Below are positions 35,865-44,656 of a DNA stretch of 44,785 nt, in pieces. The stretch lies in assembly GCA_028820845.1 (NCBI GenBank), contig JAPPII010000032.1, positions 1 through 44,785 of the forward strand. Reading direction: 5' to 3'. The position numbers and the translations under genes were made by a program. This DNA comes from Candidatus Poribacteria bacterium (lineage in GTDB: Bacteria; Poribacteria; WGA-4E; WGA-3G). Every line of letters starts with the position of its first letter. The first letter of the stretch is position 1. The notes under the pieces are model-generated. The model searched no databases. It saw only the letters and a list, made by a program, of their open reading frames with translations, and was not told the DNA's origin.

Positions 35865-36563
35865 ATGAAAATTATGCTGGTATTAGCAGGAGTTATGCTG
35901 ATGATCGCCTATCTTGTTATCAGCCCGATCGACATAGCACAGGCGGAGGAAGTCTTGGGAGAAGGAACCGAGTCACTCCTCGGAGGCGACCTAACCGACC
36001 CGGAAGACGATGGTGACCCTGAATCGGATAGCGGTTACAACGCTATTTTCTCAGCCAACGATGAACCCGGGTTCGCGGGCGGCGAATTTGCCTTTAACGT
36101 CTTCGATAACCGTCTTGGCCCCAGCAATGACAAATGGTGCTGCGGACTTGGGGGCGGCATTCCCGAGGAGGGGCTACACGTGACAGCTGAGTTGGACGCA
36201 CCGTACGGATTGACACACTTCACCGTATCCTCAGCCAACGATGTTCCCGCGAGGGACCCGACAGTGTGGGAAGTTCAGGGGTCAAACGACGGCGAGAATT
36301 TTACCACCATCTTTTCTCACGATGGGGATAGCTTTTGGGAACAGCGACTGCAAGTCGTCCTTTTTGAAGCAGGCGAAGATTTTGAAGTCCAAACCACCGG
36401 GTATCGGTTTTTTCGGCATGTTACTTTTGACACCGCATCCAACCCGGCTGGGGCGTACTTTCAAATCGGCGAAATTGAGTACTTCGGCGATGCTAATCTT
36501 ACCCCCGTAGACCCTAAAGCCAAGCTCACAACTACATGGGGACACATCAAAAACGCCCGATAA
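35865..36563 (+). CDS. Exported protein with discoidin/F5-8C-like domain
   Basis: 232 residues. Signal peptide MKIMLVLAGVMLMIAYLVISPIDIAQA with cleavage after AQA. The rest is a single beta-sandwich: FAFNVFDNRLGPSNDKWCC, PYGLTHFTVSSANDVPARDPTVWEVQGSNDGENFTTIFSHDG and TGYRFFRHVTFDTASNPAGAYFQIGEIEYFG are the hallmark strands of the discoidin/galactose-binding-like domain (WEVQGSNDG, IGEIEYFG). Likely carbohydrate binding on the surface or in the periplasm. GGAGG (35851-35855) lies 9 nt upstream of the ATG at 35865; a TTG at 35856 is inferior. Gene ends with WGHIKNAR, a hint of a truncated sorting tail. Confidence 0.78.
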   Translation: MKIMLVLAGVMLMIAYLVISPIDIAQAEEVLGEGTESLLGGDLTDPEDDGDPESDSGYNAIFSANDEPGFAGGEFAFNVFDNRLGPSNDKWCCGLGGGIPEEGLHVTAELDAPYGLTHFTVSSANDVPARDPTVWEVQGSNDGENFTTIFSHDGDSFWEQRLQVVLFEAGEDFEVQTTGYRFFRHVTFDTASNPAGAYFQIGEIEYFGDANLTPVDPKAKLTTTWGHIKNAR

Positions 36564-36589
36564 GCGCACATATCGAACATTTTCTAAAT

Positions 36590-36627
36590 CGGCTTGAATC
36601 CAGTAATAACTTGGTTTGAGCCGTTTT
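36590..36627 (+). terminator. Intrinsic terminator after the discoidin-like gene
   Basis: CGGCTTGAATCC (36590-36601) pairs with GGTTTGAGCCG (36613-36623), one wobble and one bulge, followed by TTTTC. Confidence 0.75.
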
Positions 36628-36711
36628 CATATCCGCAGCAACTCTCTACCTCGGGGCAAAGGAGCGGTTACAGGCTGACTGTCAATCGCCAATCGCTATT
36701 TAATCTTTTCC

Positions 36712-36740
36712 TTGACTGCTTTGAGCAGATGCCTTATTAT
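36712..36740 (+). promoter_or_regulatory. Promoter of hflKC
   Basis: TTGACT (36712-36717), 17-bp spacer, TATTAT (36735-36740). It leaves a leader of about 58 nt before the GTG start at 36805, with AAAAGGAG 11 nt upstream of it. Confidence 0.75.
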
Positions 36741-36804
36741 TCTATGGTAGATTATAGGGGCCTTCCTTAAAAAATATCGTCAAAAATAAAAAAGGAGCAT
36801 TCTT

Positions 36805-37773
36805 GTGCAAGACCTCCAAGAATTGATTACACGACAACCCTACACGCGTCTCGTTACTCCGAAGCGGATTTTATACGCCGTTCTGGGTTTGATCGTTTTA
36901 GGGTGCTTAGCGACAAGTTTCTATACAGTTGAGGCAGATGAAATTGCAGTCGTACTGATGTTCGGTAAATCTGTCCGGCAAGCCGAACCCGGACTCCACT
37001 TCAAGTTACCACTCGGCATTGAGAGAGCCATTAGCGTGCCTGTCCGAAAAGTCTTCAAAGAAGAATTCGGTTTTCGCACCCTTAGAGCCGGTGTCCGTAC
37101 GCAGTATGACACCCGTGATTACTCGGACGAATCCCTCTTACTGACGGGGGACCTGAGCATCGCCGATGTTGAATGGGTAGTGCAGTATAAAGTCAAAGAC
37201 CCGAAAATGTTCCTGTTCTCTGTGAGGAATCCACAGCAGACGTTACGCGACCTCTCCGAAGCCGTCATGAGCCGAGTCGTTGGGGATCGGATTGTCACGG
37301 AAGTGTTGACTGTCGGACGTATTGAAATCGCGGCGGAAGTTGAACAACACCTCCAACAATTGTTGGATATGTATCAAACCGGATTAGATGTGACAACGGT
37401 GACCTTGCAGGATGTGAACCCGCCGGAAGCCGTGAAATCCGCCTTTAACGCCGTTAACGAAGCGAAACAGGAGAAAGAGCGGTTAATCAACGAGGCCTGG
37501 CGCGATTACAACCAATCCGTTCCGAAAGCCAAAGGTGTAGCAGCACAAAGGATTTCGGAGGCACAAGGTTACGCACTGAAACGGGTTAACGAAGCGCAAG
37601 GCGATGCCGATCGGTTCAAAGCAATCCGTTCGGAGTACCAAAAAGCGAAAGAGGTTACCCGGCGCCGACTCTATCTCGAAGCGATGCGAGAAGTGTTGCC
37701 ACAGGTGAAAGAGATTTATGTCATTGACGGGAACGCCAATACCCCCATCCCAATCCTGCAACTCAAAGAATAA
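36805..37773 (+). CDS. hflK: HflK-like SPFH/Band 7 membrane protein
   Basis: 322 residues; GTG start. One N-terminal transmembrane segment (about residues 24-41), then the SPFH/Band 7 domain (VEADEIAVVLMFGKSVRQAEPGLHFKLPLGIERA), and a long Ala/Glu/Arg coiled coil (about 215-285: AFNAVNEAKQEKERLINEAWRDYNQSVPKAKGVAAQRISEAQGYALKRVNEAQGDADRFKAI). In Proteobacteria HflK/HflC form a cage around the FtsH protease and regulate membrane-protein turnover. The absence of the Gly-rich N terminus of E. coli HflK is normal outside Proteobacteria. hflC follows after 11 bp. Confidence 0.88.
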   Translation: MQDLQELITRQPYTRLVTPKRILYAVLGLIVLGCLATSFYTVEADEIAVVLMFGKSVRQAEPGLHFKLPLGIERAISVPVRKVFKEEFGFRTLRAGVRTQYDTRDYSDESLLLTGDLSIADVEWVVQYKVKDPKMFLFSVRNPQQTLRDLSEAVMSRVVGDRIVTEVLTVGRIEIAAEVEQHLQQLLDMYQTGLDVTTVTLQDVNPPEAVKSAFNAVNEAKQEKERLINEAWRDYNQSVPKAKGVAAQRISEAQGYALKRVNEAQGDADRFKAIRSEYQKAKEVTRRRLYLEAMREVLPQVKEIYVIDGNANTPIPILQLKE

Positions 37774-37784
37774 GGAGTATTCCG

Positions 37785-38735
37785 ATGAAATCGAAAATAG
37801 TGCTTATACCCTTGATTATTATTGGGGTTCTGGCAGTAGTGCTTGCGTCAGGCGTATTCTATACTGTTTATGAAGGTGAGCAGGTCGTGATTACCGAGTT
37901 CGGCCGTCCTGTTGGGCAACCGATCGTCACGGCTGGATTAAAAATAAAAACGCCTTTTATTCAGCAGGTGCACCGCTTTGAGAAACGGGTACTTGAGTGG
38001 GATGGTTCGCCGAATCAGATTCCGACAAAGGACAAGAGGTTCATCTGGTTGGATACCACGGCGCGCTGGCGTATTAAGGATGCCCTCAAATTCTATCAGG
38101 CACTCGGAACAGAAGTATTCGCACAGTCCCGCTTGGATGACATTATCGATTCCGCTGCGCGAGATTTGGTGACAGCACAACTCCTGATTGAAGTCGTCCG
38201 AGATTCAAATCGGGTGTTGAGTCTCGATCTCGAGGTCCTGGAAGGAGAGGAGGGCCAGACTGGTGAACCTTTAGAAGAGATTCAGATTGGCAGAGAGCAG
38301 ATTACACGGATGGTTCTCGAAAAAGTCCAAGAAACCGTTCCACAATTCGGCATCGAACTCGTTGATGTTCGGATCAAACGCATTAACTATGTAGACGAGG
38401 TTCGCAAAAAAGTCTTTGACCAAATGATTTCGGAGCGTCAACGGATCTCTGAGAAGTACAAGTCAGAGGGTGAAGGCGAAGCCGCCGACATCATGGGACA
38501 GAAGCAGAAGGAGTTGGAGCGGATACAATCTGAAGCCTATAAAGAAGCCGAGCAGATTAAAGGGGATGCCGATGCACAAGCCATCCAAATCTACGCCGAA
38601 GCACACGGGCAAGACCCGGAGTTTTTCGCCTTTATTCAGACCTTAGAAACGTATCGACAGACAACGGGTGAAAGCACGAAACTCATTCTGACGACAGATA
38701 GCGACCTCTATCGGTATCTTAAGAACAGCGAATAG
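37785..38735 (+). CDS. hflC: HflC-like SPFH/Band 7 membrane protein
   Basis: 316 residues. N-terminal membrane anchor (IVLIPLIIIGVLAVVLASGVFYTV), SPFH domain (GEQVVITEFGRPVGQPIVTAGLKIKTPF), and the HflC signature VDVRIKRINYVDEVRKKVFDQMISERQRISEKYKSEGEGEAADIMGQ, followed by ADAQAIQIYAEAHGQDPEFFAFIQTLETYRQT. Partner of the preceding HflK-like protein in the FtsH-regulating complex. Confidence 0.92.
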   Translation: MKSKIVLIPLIIIGVLAVVLASGVFYTVYEGEQVVITEFGRPVGQPIVTAGLKIKTPFIQQVHRFEKRVLEWDGSPNQIPTKDKRFIWLDTTARWRIKDALKFYQALGTEVFAQSRLDDIIDSAARDLVTAQLLIEVVRDSNRVLSLDLEVLEGEEGQTGEPLEEIQIGREQITRMVLEKVQETVPQFGIELVDVRIKRINYVDEVRKKVFDQMISERQRISEKYKSEGEGEAADIMGQKQKELERIQSEAYKEAEQIKGDADAQAIQIYAEAHGQDPEFFAFIQTLETYRQTTGESTKLILTTDSDLYRYLKNSE

Positions 38736-38739
38736 CAAT

Positions 38740-38886
38740 TATGGTAAACCTGAAAAACAAATAGACATTCGCCCTCCCCCGGTAGGGTTTTTGCTGGAGG
38801 TCTTTGCTTGGGTATTTCTGCGGATTTCTTCAAGGTTTCTAACCTCGCCGGTGTAGAGTGTCCAATTAATTCTAAGGTTTACCATA
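38740..38886. mobile_element. MITE with 12-bp perfect terminal inverted repeats (IS630/Tc1-like ends)
   Basis: Left end TATGGTAAACCT (38740-38751) and right end AGGTTTACCATA (38875-38886) are perfect complements; similarity extends inward with mismatches. The element starts and ends in TA, as IS630/Tc1 elements do when they duplicate a TA target. 147 bp, no ORF. Related ends occur at 35674-35695 and 44657. Confidence 0.7.
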
Positions 38887-38906
38887 AAAGTACTATACTG
38901 TGATGT

Positions 38907-40832
38907 TTGTTGAAATCTGAAATCGAGGGGCCTCCGCATTACGTGAAGCGTCAATTCTCTCCTCTCAGTTTGAAAGCCGTTTGCATCGGGCTCGTGCTGA
39001 TTCCCGCGAATGCGATGTGGCAGATGATGGGGCTACGCTGGGACATCGCGCACATGTCGATGATCTCGCTGCTCTATAACACCATCACACTCCTCTTCGC
39101 GCTGACACTCATCAACCGCTTCACGAAAAAATACGCACCGCAGCTCTCGCTTTCCGCAGGTGAACTCCTAACAATCTATGTCATGTTGTGCCTCTCGACT
39201 GCTATCGGTGGGCACATGTGCGTCCAGATACTCCTCCCGATTATCAGTTACGCCTTCGCCTACGCAACCCCCGAAAACGATTGGCAATCCCTCTTTTGGC
39301 ACTATGTTCCGTCATGGACATCCGTTAGCGATAAGCGTGGACTCGCAAACTTTTTCGATGGCGGCTCGACGTTCTACCCGCACATTGAGGCGTGGATAAC
39401 GCCGCTGTTGTGGTGGGGACTCTTCCTCGCTGCGCTCTTTTCCGTGATGCTGAGCATCAACTTTATTTTCCGAAGACAGTGGACGGAGAATGAGAAGTTG
39501 AGTTACCCATTGATCCAATTGCCGCTTGCGATGGCGAATCCGGGAAGCGGATTCTTTCGCAGCAAAGCGATGTGGATCGGGTTTGGTGTCGCTGCTGCCA
39601 TCGATCTGCTCAACGGGGTTAACTACCTATTTCCGCAGGTCCCTCGGCTGAGTGGTATCCGCGCCTACGACATCGCAGACTTCTTTACTGTCCGTCCGTG
39701 GAATGCGATTACGTGGTTTCCCGTCGGCATTTACCCGTTCGCCGTTGGACTCGCCTTTTTCATGCCGTTGGAGTTATCGTTCTCCTGTTGGTTCTTTTAC
39801 CTCTATTGGCAAGCACTTCGTGTGTTAGGCAGTGCAGTCGGTTTAACGGCACCGTTTCCTTATGCAGAGGAACAGTCTTTCGGGGCATATCTCGGTATCG
39901 GTGTGATTGCTATCTGGAGCGCGCGACGATACTTAGGGCAGGTACTCCGTAGACTTCTCGGTATGAACAACGCACTGAGGGATCGAGATGAACCGATCTC
40001 TTATCGGGCGGCAGTGATATGGATGGTGGTGAGTATCGCTTTCCTGATTGGGTTCTGCTATAAGATGGGAATGTCGTTATGGGTGATTGCAACCTTCTTT
40101 GGACTTTTCTTTGGGTTGGCGACGGGAATTACGCGGATGCGCGCGGAACTCGGTTCACCCGTCCACGATCAGCACTATGCCGGTCCTGACAGGATGATGT
40201 ATTCTGTGTTCGGTGCGAAGCAGCTGGGGGCAAGCAATCTGACAGGATTGGCGTATCTCTACTTTTTCAATCGTGCCTACGATTGCCTCTTGATGCCCCA
40301 CCATCTTGAAGGTTTGAAGATAGCAGAGCGCGCCAACATCGAAAACAAGACCTTCGCGAAGGCGGTGATTATCGCTATCGGTGTGAGCATCGTCGCAACA
40401 ATCTGGGCATACCTACACGTCTCGTATCAAGACGGCGTTTATACAGCGTGGGCAGGTAGAGAGACCTTCAGTCGGCTCGGTAGACGACTCGTTCAACCGG
40501 CGGGTCCTGATACCGCCGTGCTGAGTGCAATCAGTGTTGGAACAGTCGTTGCGATTCTCTTGGCTTTTCTACGGGCGCGATGGATGTGGATGCCGTTCCA
40601 TCAAGCCGGTTATGCCGTCACGAGCACCTTCACAATGAATTTCTTCTGGTTTTCCCTGCTTGTGAGTTTCATCTTGAAATGGATTATCACGAAGCATGGC
40701 GGCATCGGCGGTTTTCGGAAAGCAGCCCCGTTTTTCCTCGGTCTCGTGTTGGGTGAGTTCGTCGTGACGACTTTCTGGGGTACAGTGGCGATCCTGTTCC
40801 GTGTGGAGACCTATATTACGATTAATTTGTAG
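38907..40832 (+). CDS. Polytopic membrane protein, DUF6785-like
   Basis: 641 residues with about 14 hydrophobic segments. Recognisable family traits: LSAGELLTIYVMLCLSTAIGGHM near residue 80, NEKLSYPLIQLPLAMANPG near 200, and RMRAELGSPVHDQHYAGPDRMMYSVFGAKQLGASNLTGLAYLYFFNRAYDCLLMPHHLEGLKIAE near 410. These are typical of large membrane proteins with DUF6785/DUF6784 domains seen in Poribacteria and Planctomycetes, with distant similarity to oligopeptide transporters. The role is unknown; transport is inferred. The reading starts at TTG 38907; GTG 38943 is an alternative, since a -10-like TATACT lies at 38894-38899. The upstream MITE ends 20 bp before the start. Confidence 0.75.
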   Translation: MLKSEIEGPPHYVKRQFSPLSLKAVCIGLVLIPANAMWQMMGLRWDIAHMSMISLLYNTITLLFALTLINRFTKKYAPQLSLSAGELLTIYVMLCLSTAIGGHMCVQILLPIISYAFAYATPENDWQSLFWHYVPSWTSVSDKRGLANFFDGGSTFYPHIEAWITPLLWWGLFLAALFSVMLSINFIFRRQWTENEKLSYPLIQLPLAMANPGSGFFRSKAMWIGFGVAAAIDLLNGVNYLFPQVPRLSGIRAYDIADFFTVRPWNAITWFPVGIYPFAVGLAFFMPLELSFSCWFFYLYWQALRVLGSAVGLTAPFPYAEEQSFGAYLGIGVIAIWSARRYLGQVLRRLLGMNNALRDRDEPISYRAAVIWMVVSIAFLIGFCYKMGMSLWVIATFFGLFFGLATGITRMRAELGSPVHDQHYAGPDRMMYSVFGAKQLGASNLTGLAYLYFFNRAYDCLLMPHHLEGLKIAERANIENKTFAKAVIIAIGVSIVATIWAYLHVSYQDGVYTAWAGRETFSRLGRRLVQPAGPDTAVLSAISVGTVVAILLAFLRARWMWMPFHQAGYAVTSTFTMNFFWFSLLVSFILKWIITKHGGIGGFRKAAPFFLGLVLGEFVVTTFWGTVAILFRVETYITINL

Positions 40833-40883
40833 GGAGAATGGCGTGGTTGTATGAAGTCTAAAGATTTAAATCGGTGTTTTTTC

Positions 40884-40945
40884 GGATGCCCCAACTTGTT
40901 GGGGGTGCAGGCCATCGAAACACTCCCGAACAAGTTCGGGCATCC
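40884..40945. repeat. Palindromic repeat, possible bidirectional terminator
   Basis: GGATGCCC (40884-40891) pairs with GGGCATCC (40938-40945). Inside it are two hairpins, CCCCAACTTGTTGGGG (40889-40904) and CCCGAAC-AA-GTTCGGG (40925-40940). It lies between the convergent DUF6785-like and Gfo/Idh/MocA genes. Confidence 0.6.
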
Positions 40946-40967
40946 AAGTGTAAATTTGATGTCTGGT

Positions 40968-42047
40968 TTAATCTACTTCCCACTCCTGCAAACCGACGGG
41001 CATTGGATCAGGACGTTCCGCTGTACTTCTTATCTCAACGTGCTCACCGGTTTCAGAAGATTTATCGAAAGCGAGCATCACCTCCAACACATGATACGCC
41101 AACGCACCGTTTGCGCGATGCATCCGTCCCGATTGGATTGCCGACACCATATCAATCACGCCAATCATCCGGGCGTTGTTCGGAAACTGGATTTCCTCTG
41201 CTTCCCAATCGCCGCCTGCGGGACAGACATTAACGGGACCGCCGAAACCGTTTGGATCTGGGACCGTCATTGAGCCGGTTTCGCCGTAGATTTCGATGCA
41301 CGGAAGACTGTGCCGCCACATATCGAAACTCATAATCATTGTGATAATCGCACCGTTCTGGAATTCAAGTGTGCCGGTGAGGTGGGTCGTGATTTTGACA
41401 GGAATACGTAAGCCACGCACGGCTTGACTCGTTGCGACGCGCTCTTCAAACGCTTTCGTCGTAATCGCTGCGACGCGCTTGACGGGACCGAGGATATTAA
41501 CGAGCGCGGTGACGTAGTAGGGTCCCATGTCCAGCATTGGACCGCCACCGATGTCGTAATAGAAAGCCGGGTTCGGATGCCAACTCTCGTGTCCATGTCC
41601 ACACATAAATGCGGTACCAGCAATCGGTCTACCAATTTTCCCAGCATCTAACGTTTGCCGCGAGGTCTGGATCCCTGCCCCGAAGAAGGTGTCGGGTGCT
41701 GATCCCACTTGCAACCCTTTTTCTGCTGCGGTGTCAATCAGCTGTTTCCCACTTTCAACATCCACACCGAGCGGTTTCTCGCTATAGACGTGTTTTCCGG
41801 CTTCCAAGACTTGCAAACCGACTTCGACGTGTGCTCTCGGAATAGTGAGATTGACGACCAGTTCAATCTCTGGGTCTGCGAGGAGTTCATCGACGCTGCA
41901 TGCGTGGGAGTTGTATCTTTCGGCTTGTGCCTGTGCCGCCTCCATTCGGAGGTCAGCGCAGGCTTTGATTTCTAAAATGTCGGTTTTTCGTGCCCCCTCA
42001 AAATAAGCACTGCTGATGGTTCCACAGCCTATAATTCCAATGTTCAT
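40968..42047 (-). CDS. Gfo/Idh/MocA family NAD(P)-dependent oxidoreductase
   Basis: 359 residues. N-terminal Rossmann domain: IGIIGCGTISSAY (G-x-G-x-x-S/A), then the strand VNLTIPRAHVEVGLQVLEAGKHVYSEKPLGV with the catalytic EKP. The C-terminal domain has GGGPMLDMGPYYVTALVNILGPVKRV, holding the D-x-G-x-H-like substrate motif in which the usual catalytic His is replaced by Tyr (GPYY); in many family members this reads DxGxHxx. Acts on a sugar or inositol-like polyol; substrate unknown. The gene stands alone. Confidence 0.9.
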   Translation of the reverse strand: MNIGIIGCGTISSAYFEGARKTDILEIKACADLRMEAAQAQAERYNSHACSVDELLADPEIELVVNLTIPRAHVEVGLQVLEAGKHVYSEKPLGVDVESGKQLIDTAAEKGLQVGSAPDTFFGAGIQTSRQTLDAGKIGRPIAGTAFMCGHGHESWHPNPAFYYDIGGGPMLDMGPYYVTALVNILGPVKRVAAITTKAFEERVATSQAVRGLRIPVKITTHLTGTLEFQNGAIITMIMSFDMWRHSLPCIEIYGETGSMTVPDPNGFGGPVNVCPAGGDWEAEEIQFPNNARMIGVIDMVSAIQSGRMHRANGALAYHVLEVMLAFDKSSETGEHVEIRSTAERPDPMPVGLQEWEVD

Positions 42048-42204
42048 GTATATCTATTTCCCTTTCAGGTGGTTTTTCAATTGCGGGTTGATGAATTAAA
42101 TCTGTGTTTATTATATCAGTTGTATTGGATATTCCGCAAGATTTTATGGACAACTTGCTAACCGCCAATCGCTAACTGCTAATTGCCAACCACGAAAAAA
42201 ATAA

Positions 42205-42233
42205 TTGACAGATTACAAACCTATTGCTATGAT
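42205..42233 (+). promoter_or_regulatory. Consensus promoter of glcB
   Basis: TTGACA (42205-42210), 17-bp spacer, TATGAT (42228-42233). Predicted start of transcription near 42240. It covers an in-frame TTG start at 42205, which is therefore not the true start of glcB. The remnant of the tandem repeat (GCTAACTGCTAATTGCCAAC) lies just upstream at 42171-42190. Confidence 0.8.
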
Positions 42234-42239
42234 AATTGA

Positions 42240-42357
42240 AAACCGAGGCAATGCTTGTTGTCGATGCAACGATGCATCGGTTAGCAGAAACCTGCCCTTT
42301 ATAGTAGGGGAAGCCTACAAGCAATATCCCGCAGCCCCTTGGAATGGAGAAGTGAGT
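42240..42357 (+). ncRNA. Structured 5' leader of glcB, candidate cis-regulatory RNA
   Basis: 118 nt, with CGATGCA-ACGA-TGCATCG (42262-42279), GCAG-AAAC-CTGC (42284-42295) and GTAGG-GGAAG-CCTAC (42304-42318). AACCGA (42241-42246) could pair alternatively with TCGGTT (42277-42282), competing with the first hairpin, and GGGG (42307-42310) with CCCC (42335-42338). The ribosome binding site GGAG follows at 42345-42348. The alternative pairings hint at a switch. I find no match to a riboswitch class I know. Confidence 0.5.
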
Positions 42358-44541
42358 ATGGGAAACCGAATTGAAATCGGGAACCTCAGAATAGATGAAG
42401 GTTTGTACGCATTGGTAAGAGATGAAATCGCGCCTGGAACTGGGATAGAGCCGGATGCCTTCTGGAAGGCGTTTGGTGACATCGTAGCAGCGTTCGCACC
42501 GGAAAACAGGGCACTCTTAGATAAACGCGATGCCCTCCAGCAACAGATAGATGCTTGGCATCTGGCACGTAAAGGTGAACCGATTGACGGTGAGGCGTAT
42601 GCAAAGTTCCTGACGGATATAGGCTATCTACTCCCGGAAGGACGAGACTTCACTGTGATTACCGAGGACGTTGACACAGAGATTTCGCTCATCTCAGGTC
42701 CACAACTGGTTGTCCCAACCGATAATGCGCGCTACGCGCTGAACGCAGCGAACGCACGTTGGGGAAGCCTCTACGATGCACTCTACGGAACGGATGTGAT
42801 TGATGAATCAGAGGGTGCGACAATGGGAACGACCTATAATCCGATCCGGGGTGCAAAAGTTATCGCCTACACCGAACAGTTTTTGGATGAAATGACCGGA
42901 CTGGAAACAGGTAGTTTCTCTGACGTTACCCAATTTTCCCTTGAAGCCGTTCAAGATGGGCAACAGTTACGCGCAGTGCTTCGTGATGGCAGTGAAGTCG
43001 GTTTGGCGGATCCAACTAAATTTGTAGGTTTCACCGAAGACAACGGCAAACTCACTGCGATTCTCCTACGAAACCACGGACTCCACATTGAGGTCCGAAT
43101 AGACCGAGCGCATCCCGTTGGCAAGGAGCATCCCGCTGGTGTCTACGATGTTATCCTTGAGTCGGCAATCACGACGATCCAAGATTGCGAGGATTCTGTC
43201 GCTGCTGTAGATGCAGCGGATAAGGTGCGCGTCTATAGCAACTGGAACGGGATCATGAAAGGGACGCTGGAGACGACGTTTGAGAAAAATGGCGAAATGC
43301 TGATCCGTCGCCTCGCACCTGACAAAACCTTTACCGCCCCGGATGGAAGCGAATTGACATTGCCCGGTAGGAGTCTCCTCCTGATTCGGAACGTTGGACT
43401 CCACATGTACACCGATGCCGTTACAACAGCCGACGATGAAGAGGTCCCAGAAGGTATCCTTGACGCGATGGTAACCTCCTTCGCCGCCATGCATGATGTC
43501 CAAGGGAAGGGGCTCCACACAAACAGCAAAACAGGGAGTATCTACATCGTCAAGCCGAAGTTCCACGGACCTGAAGAAGTGGATATGACGATTCGGATGT
43601 TTGAGTGGATAGAATCCGCGCTCGGACTCCCAACGAATACTATTAAAATCGGGATTATGGATGAGGAACGGCGGACGACTGTCAATCTCAAAGAGTCGAT
43701 TCGCGTGGCACAGGAACGACTCGTCTTTATTAATACTGGGTTCTTGGATAGAACCGGCGACGAAATCCATACGAGTATGGAAGCTGGAGCGATGATCCCC
43801 AAAATGGAGATTCGCGACGCACCGTGGATGCTCGCTTATGAGGATTGGAACGTTGATATGGGCATTGAGACGGCACTCCTCGGCACCGCTCAGATTGGGA
43901 AAGGGATGTGGCCGAAACCCGACCAAATGGCTGAGATGGTTGAGACGAAGGTGAATCACCCATTAGCTGGGGCAACAACTGCATGGGTCCCTTCCCCGAC
44001 AGCCGCAACGCTGCATGCGATGCACTACCATCGGGTTGACGTTGGAAACTGGATAAAGCAGTTAGCCGCAAGGCAGCGTGCGAGTATGGAGGATCTGTTG
44101 ACGCCACCGCTATTAGAGGAACGCGTCCTGCGAACTGACGAGATCCAGCGTGAGTTGGATAACAACGCCCAAGGTATCTTGGGATATGTTGTCCGGTGGG
44201 TGGATCAAGGTATCGGCTGCTCAAAGATACCCGATATTAACAACGTCGGTTTGATGGAAGACCGAGCAACACTCCGGATTTCGAGTCAACATATTGCGAA
44301 TTGGCTCCACCAAGGGATCGTTACGAAGGAACAAGTAACCGAAACTTTCCAACGCATAGCAAAGATCGTTGACCAACAGAACGCCGGTGACCCGAATTAT
44401 CGGGACATGGCACCGAATTACGACGAGAGTGTCGCGTTTCAAGCGGCTTTAGACTTGGTTTTTAAAGGATGTGAACTCCCGAACGGATATACCGAGTTTG
44501 TACTCCATCCACGTCGGCGGGAAGTTAAAGCAGGCGGTTAA
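42358..44541 (+). CDS. glcB: Malate synthase G
   Basis: 727 residues. Condenses glyoxylate with acetyl-CoA to malate in the glyoxylate and glycolate pathways. The sequence tracks E. coli GlcB along its whole length: [70 protein letters not shown] (catalytic Arg), [57 protein letters not shown] (metal-binding Glu and Asp), [21 protein letters not shown] (catalytic Asp region: [19 protein letters not shown]). The start at 42358 has GGAG 9 nt upstream and gives the family length; 51 preceding codons in the same frame overlap the promoter and leader. No isocitrate lyase or glycolate oxidase gene is in the window. Confidence 0.97.
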   Translation: MGNRIEIGNLRIDEGLYALVRDEIAPGTGIEPDAFWKAFGDIVAAFAPENRALLDKRDALQQQIDAWHLARKGEPIDGEAYAKFLTDIGYLLPEGRDFTVITEDVDTEISLISGPQLVVPTDNARYALNAANARWGSLYDALYGTDVIDESEGATMGTTYNPIRGAKVIAYTEQFLDEMTGLETGSFSDVTQFSLEAVQDGQQLRAVLRDGSEVGLADPTKFVGFTEDNGKLTAILLRNHGLHIEVRIDRAHPVGKEHPAGVYDVILESAITTIQDCEDSVAAVDAADKVRVYSNWNGIMKGTLETTFEKNGEMLIRRLAPDKTFTAPDGSELTLPGRSLLLIRNVGLHMYTDAVTTADDEEVPEGILDAMVTSFAAMHDVQGKGLHTNSKTGSIYIVKPKFHGPEEVDMTIRMFEWIESALGLPTNTIKIGIMDEERRTTVNLKESIRVAQERLVFINTGFLDRTGDEIHTSMEAGAMIPKMEIRDAPWMLAYEDWNVDMGIETALLGTAQIGKGMWPKPDQMAEMVETKVNHPLAGATTAWVPSPTAATLHAMHYHRVDVGNWIKQLAARQRASMEDLLTPPLLEERVLRTDEIQRELDNNAQGILGYVVRWVDQGIGCSKIPDINNVGLMEDRATLRISSQHIANWLHQGIVTKEQVTETFQRIAKIVDQQNAGDPNYRDMAPNYDESVAFQAALDLVFKGCELPNGYTEFVLHPRRREVKAGG

Positions 44542-44582
44542 TCCAAGGTGGACAAGGTTTCCCGACCTCTATTTAAAATAGG

Positions 44583-44608
44583 TAGGCGAGGTTTTCTAAC
44601 CTCGCCTA
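44583..44608 (+). terminator. Terminator-like hairpin after glcB
   Basis: TAGGCGAGGTT (44583-44593), loop TTCT, AACCTCGCCTA (44598-44608) forms a perfect 11-bp stem followed by TTTTC. Another copy of the dispersed GCGAGG palindrome, here working as a plausible terminator. Confidence 0.75.
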
Positions 44609-44656
44609 TTTTCTTTCTCATATTCACTTTTCCGTACCATACCGGTTATCACCAAC

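Noticed and set aside
42298-42345. Cobalamin riboswitch in the glcB leader (AGGGGAAGCC and ATCCCGCAGCC).
   Set aside because: The conserved GGUG element between these words and the rest of the core are missing.
42205-42357. N-terminal 51-residue extension of malate synthase G.
   Set aside because: It covers the TTGACA/TATGAT promoter and leader and has no similarity to the family; GGAG precedes the ATG at 42358.
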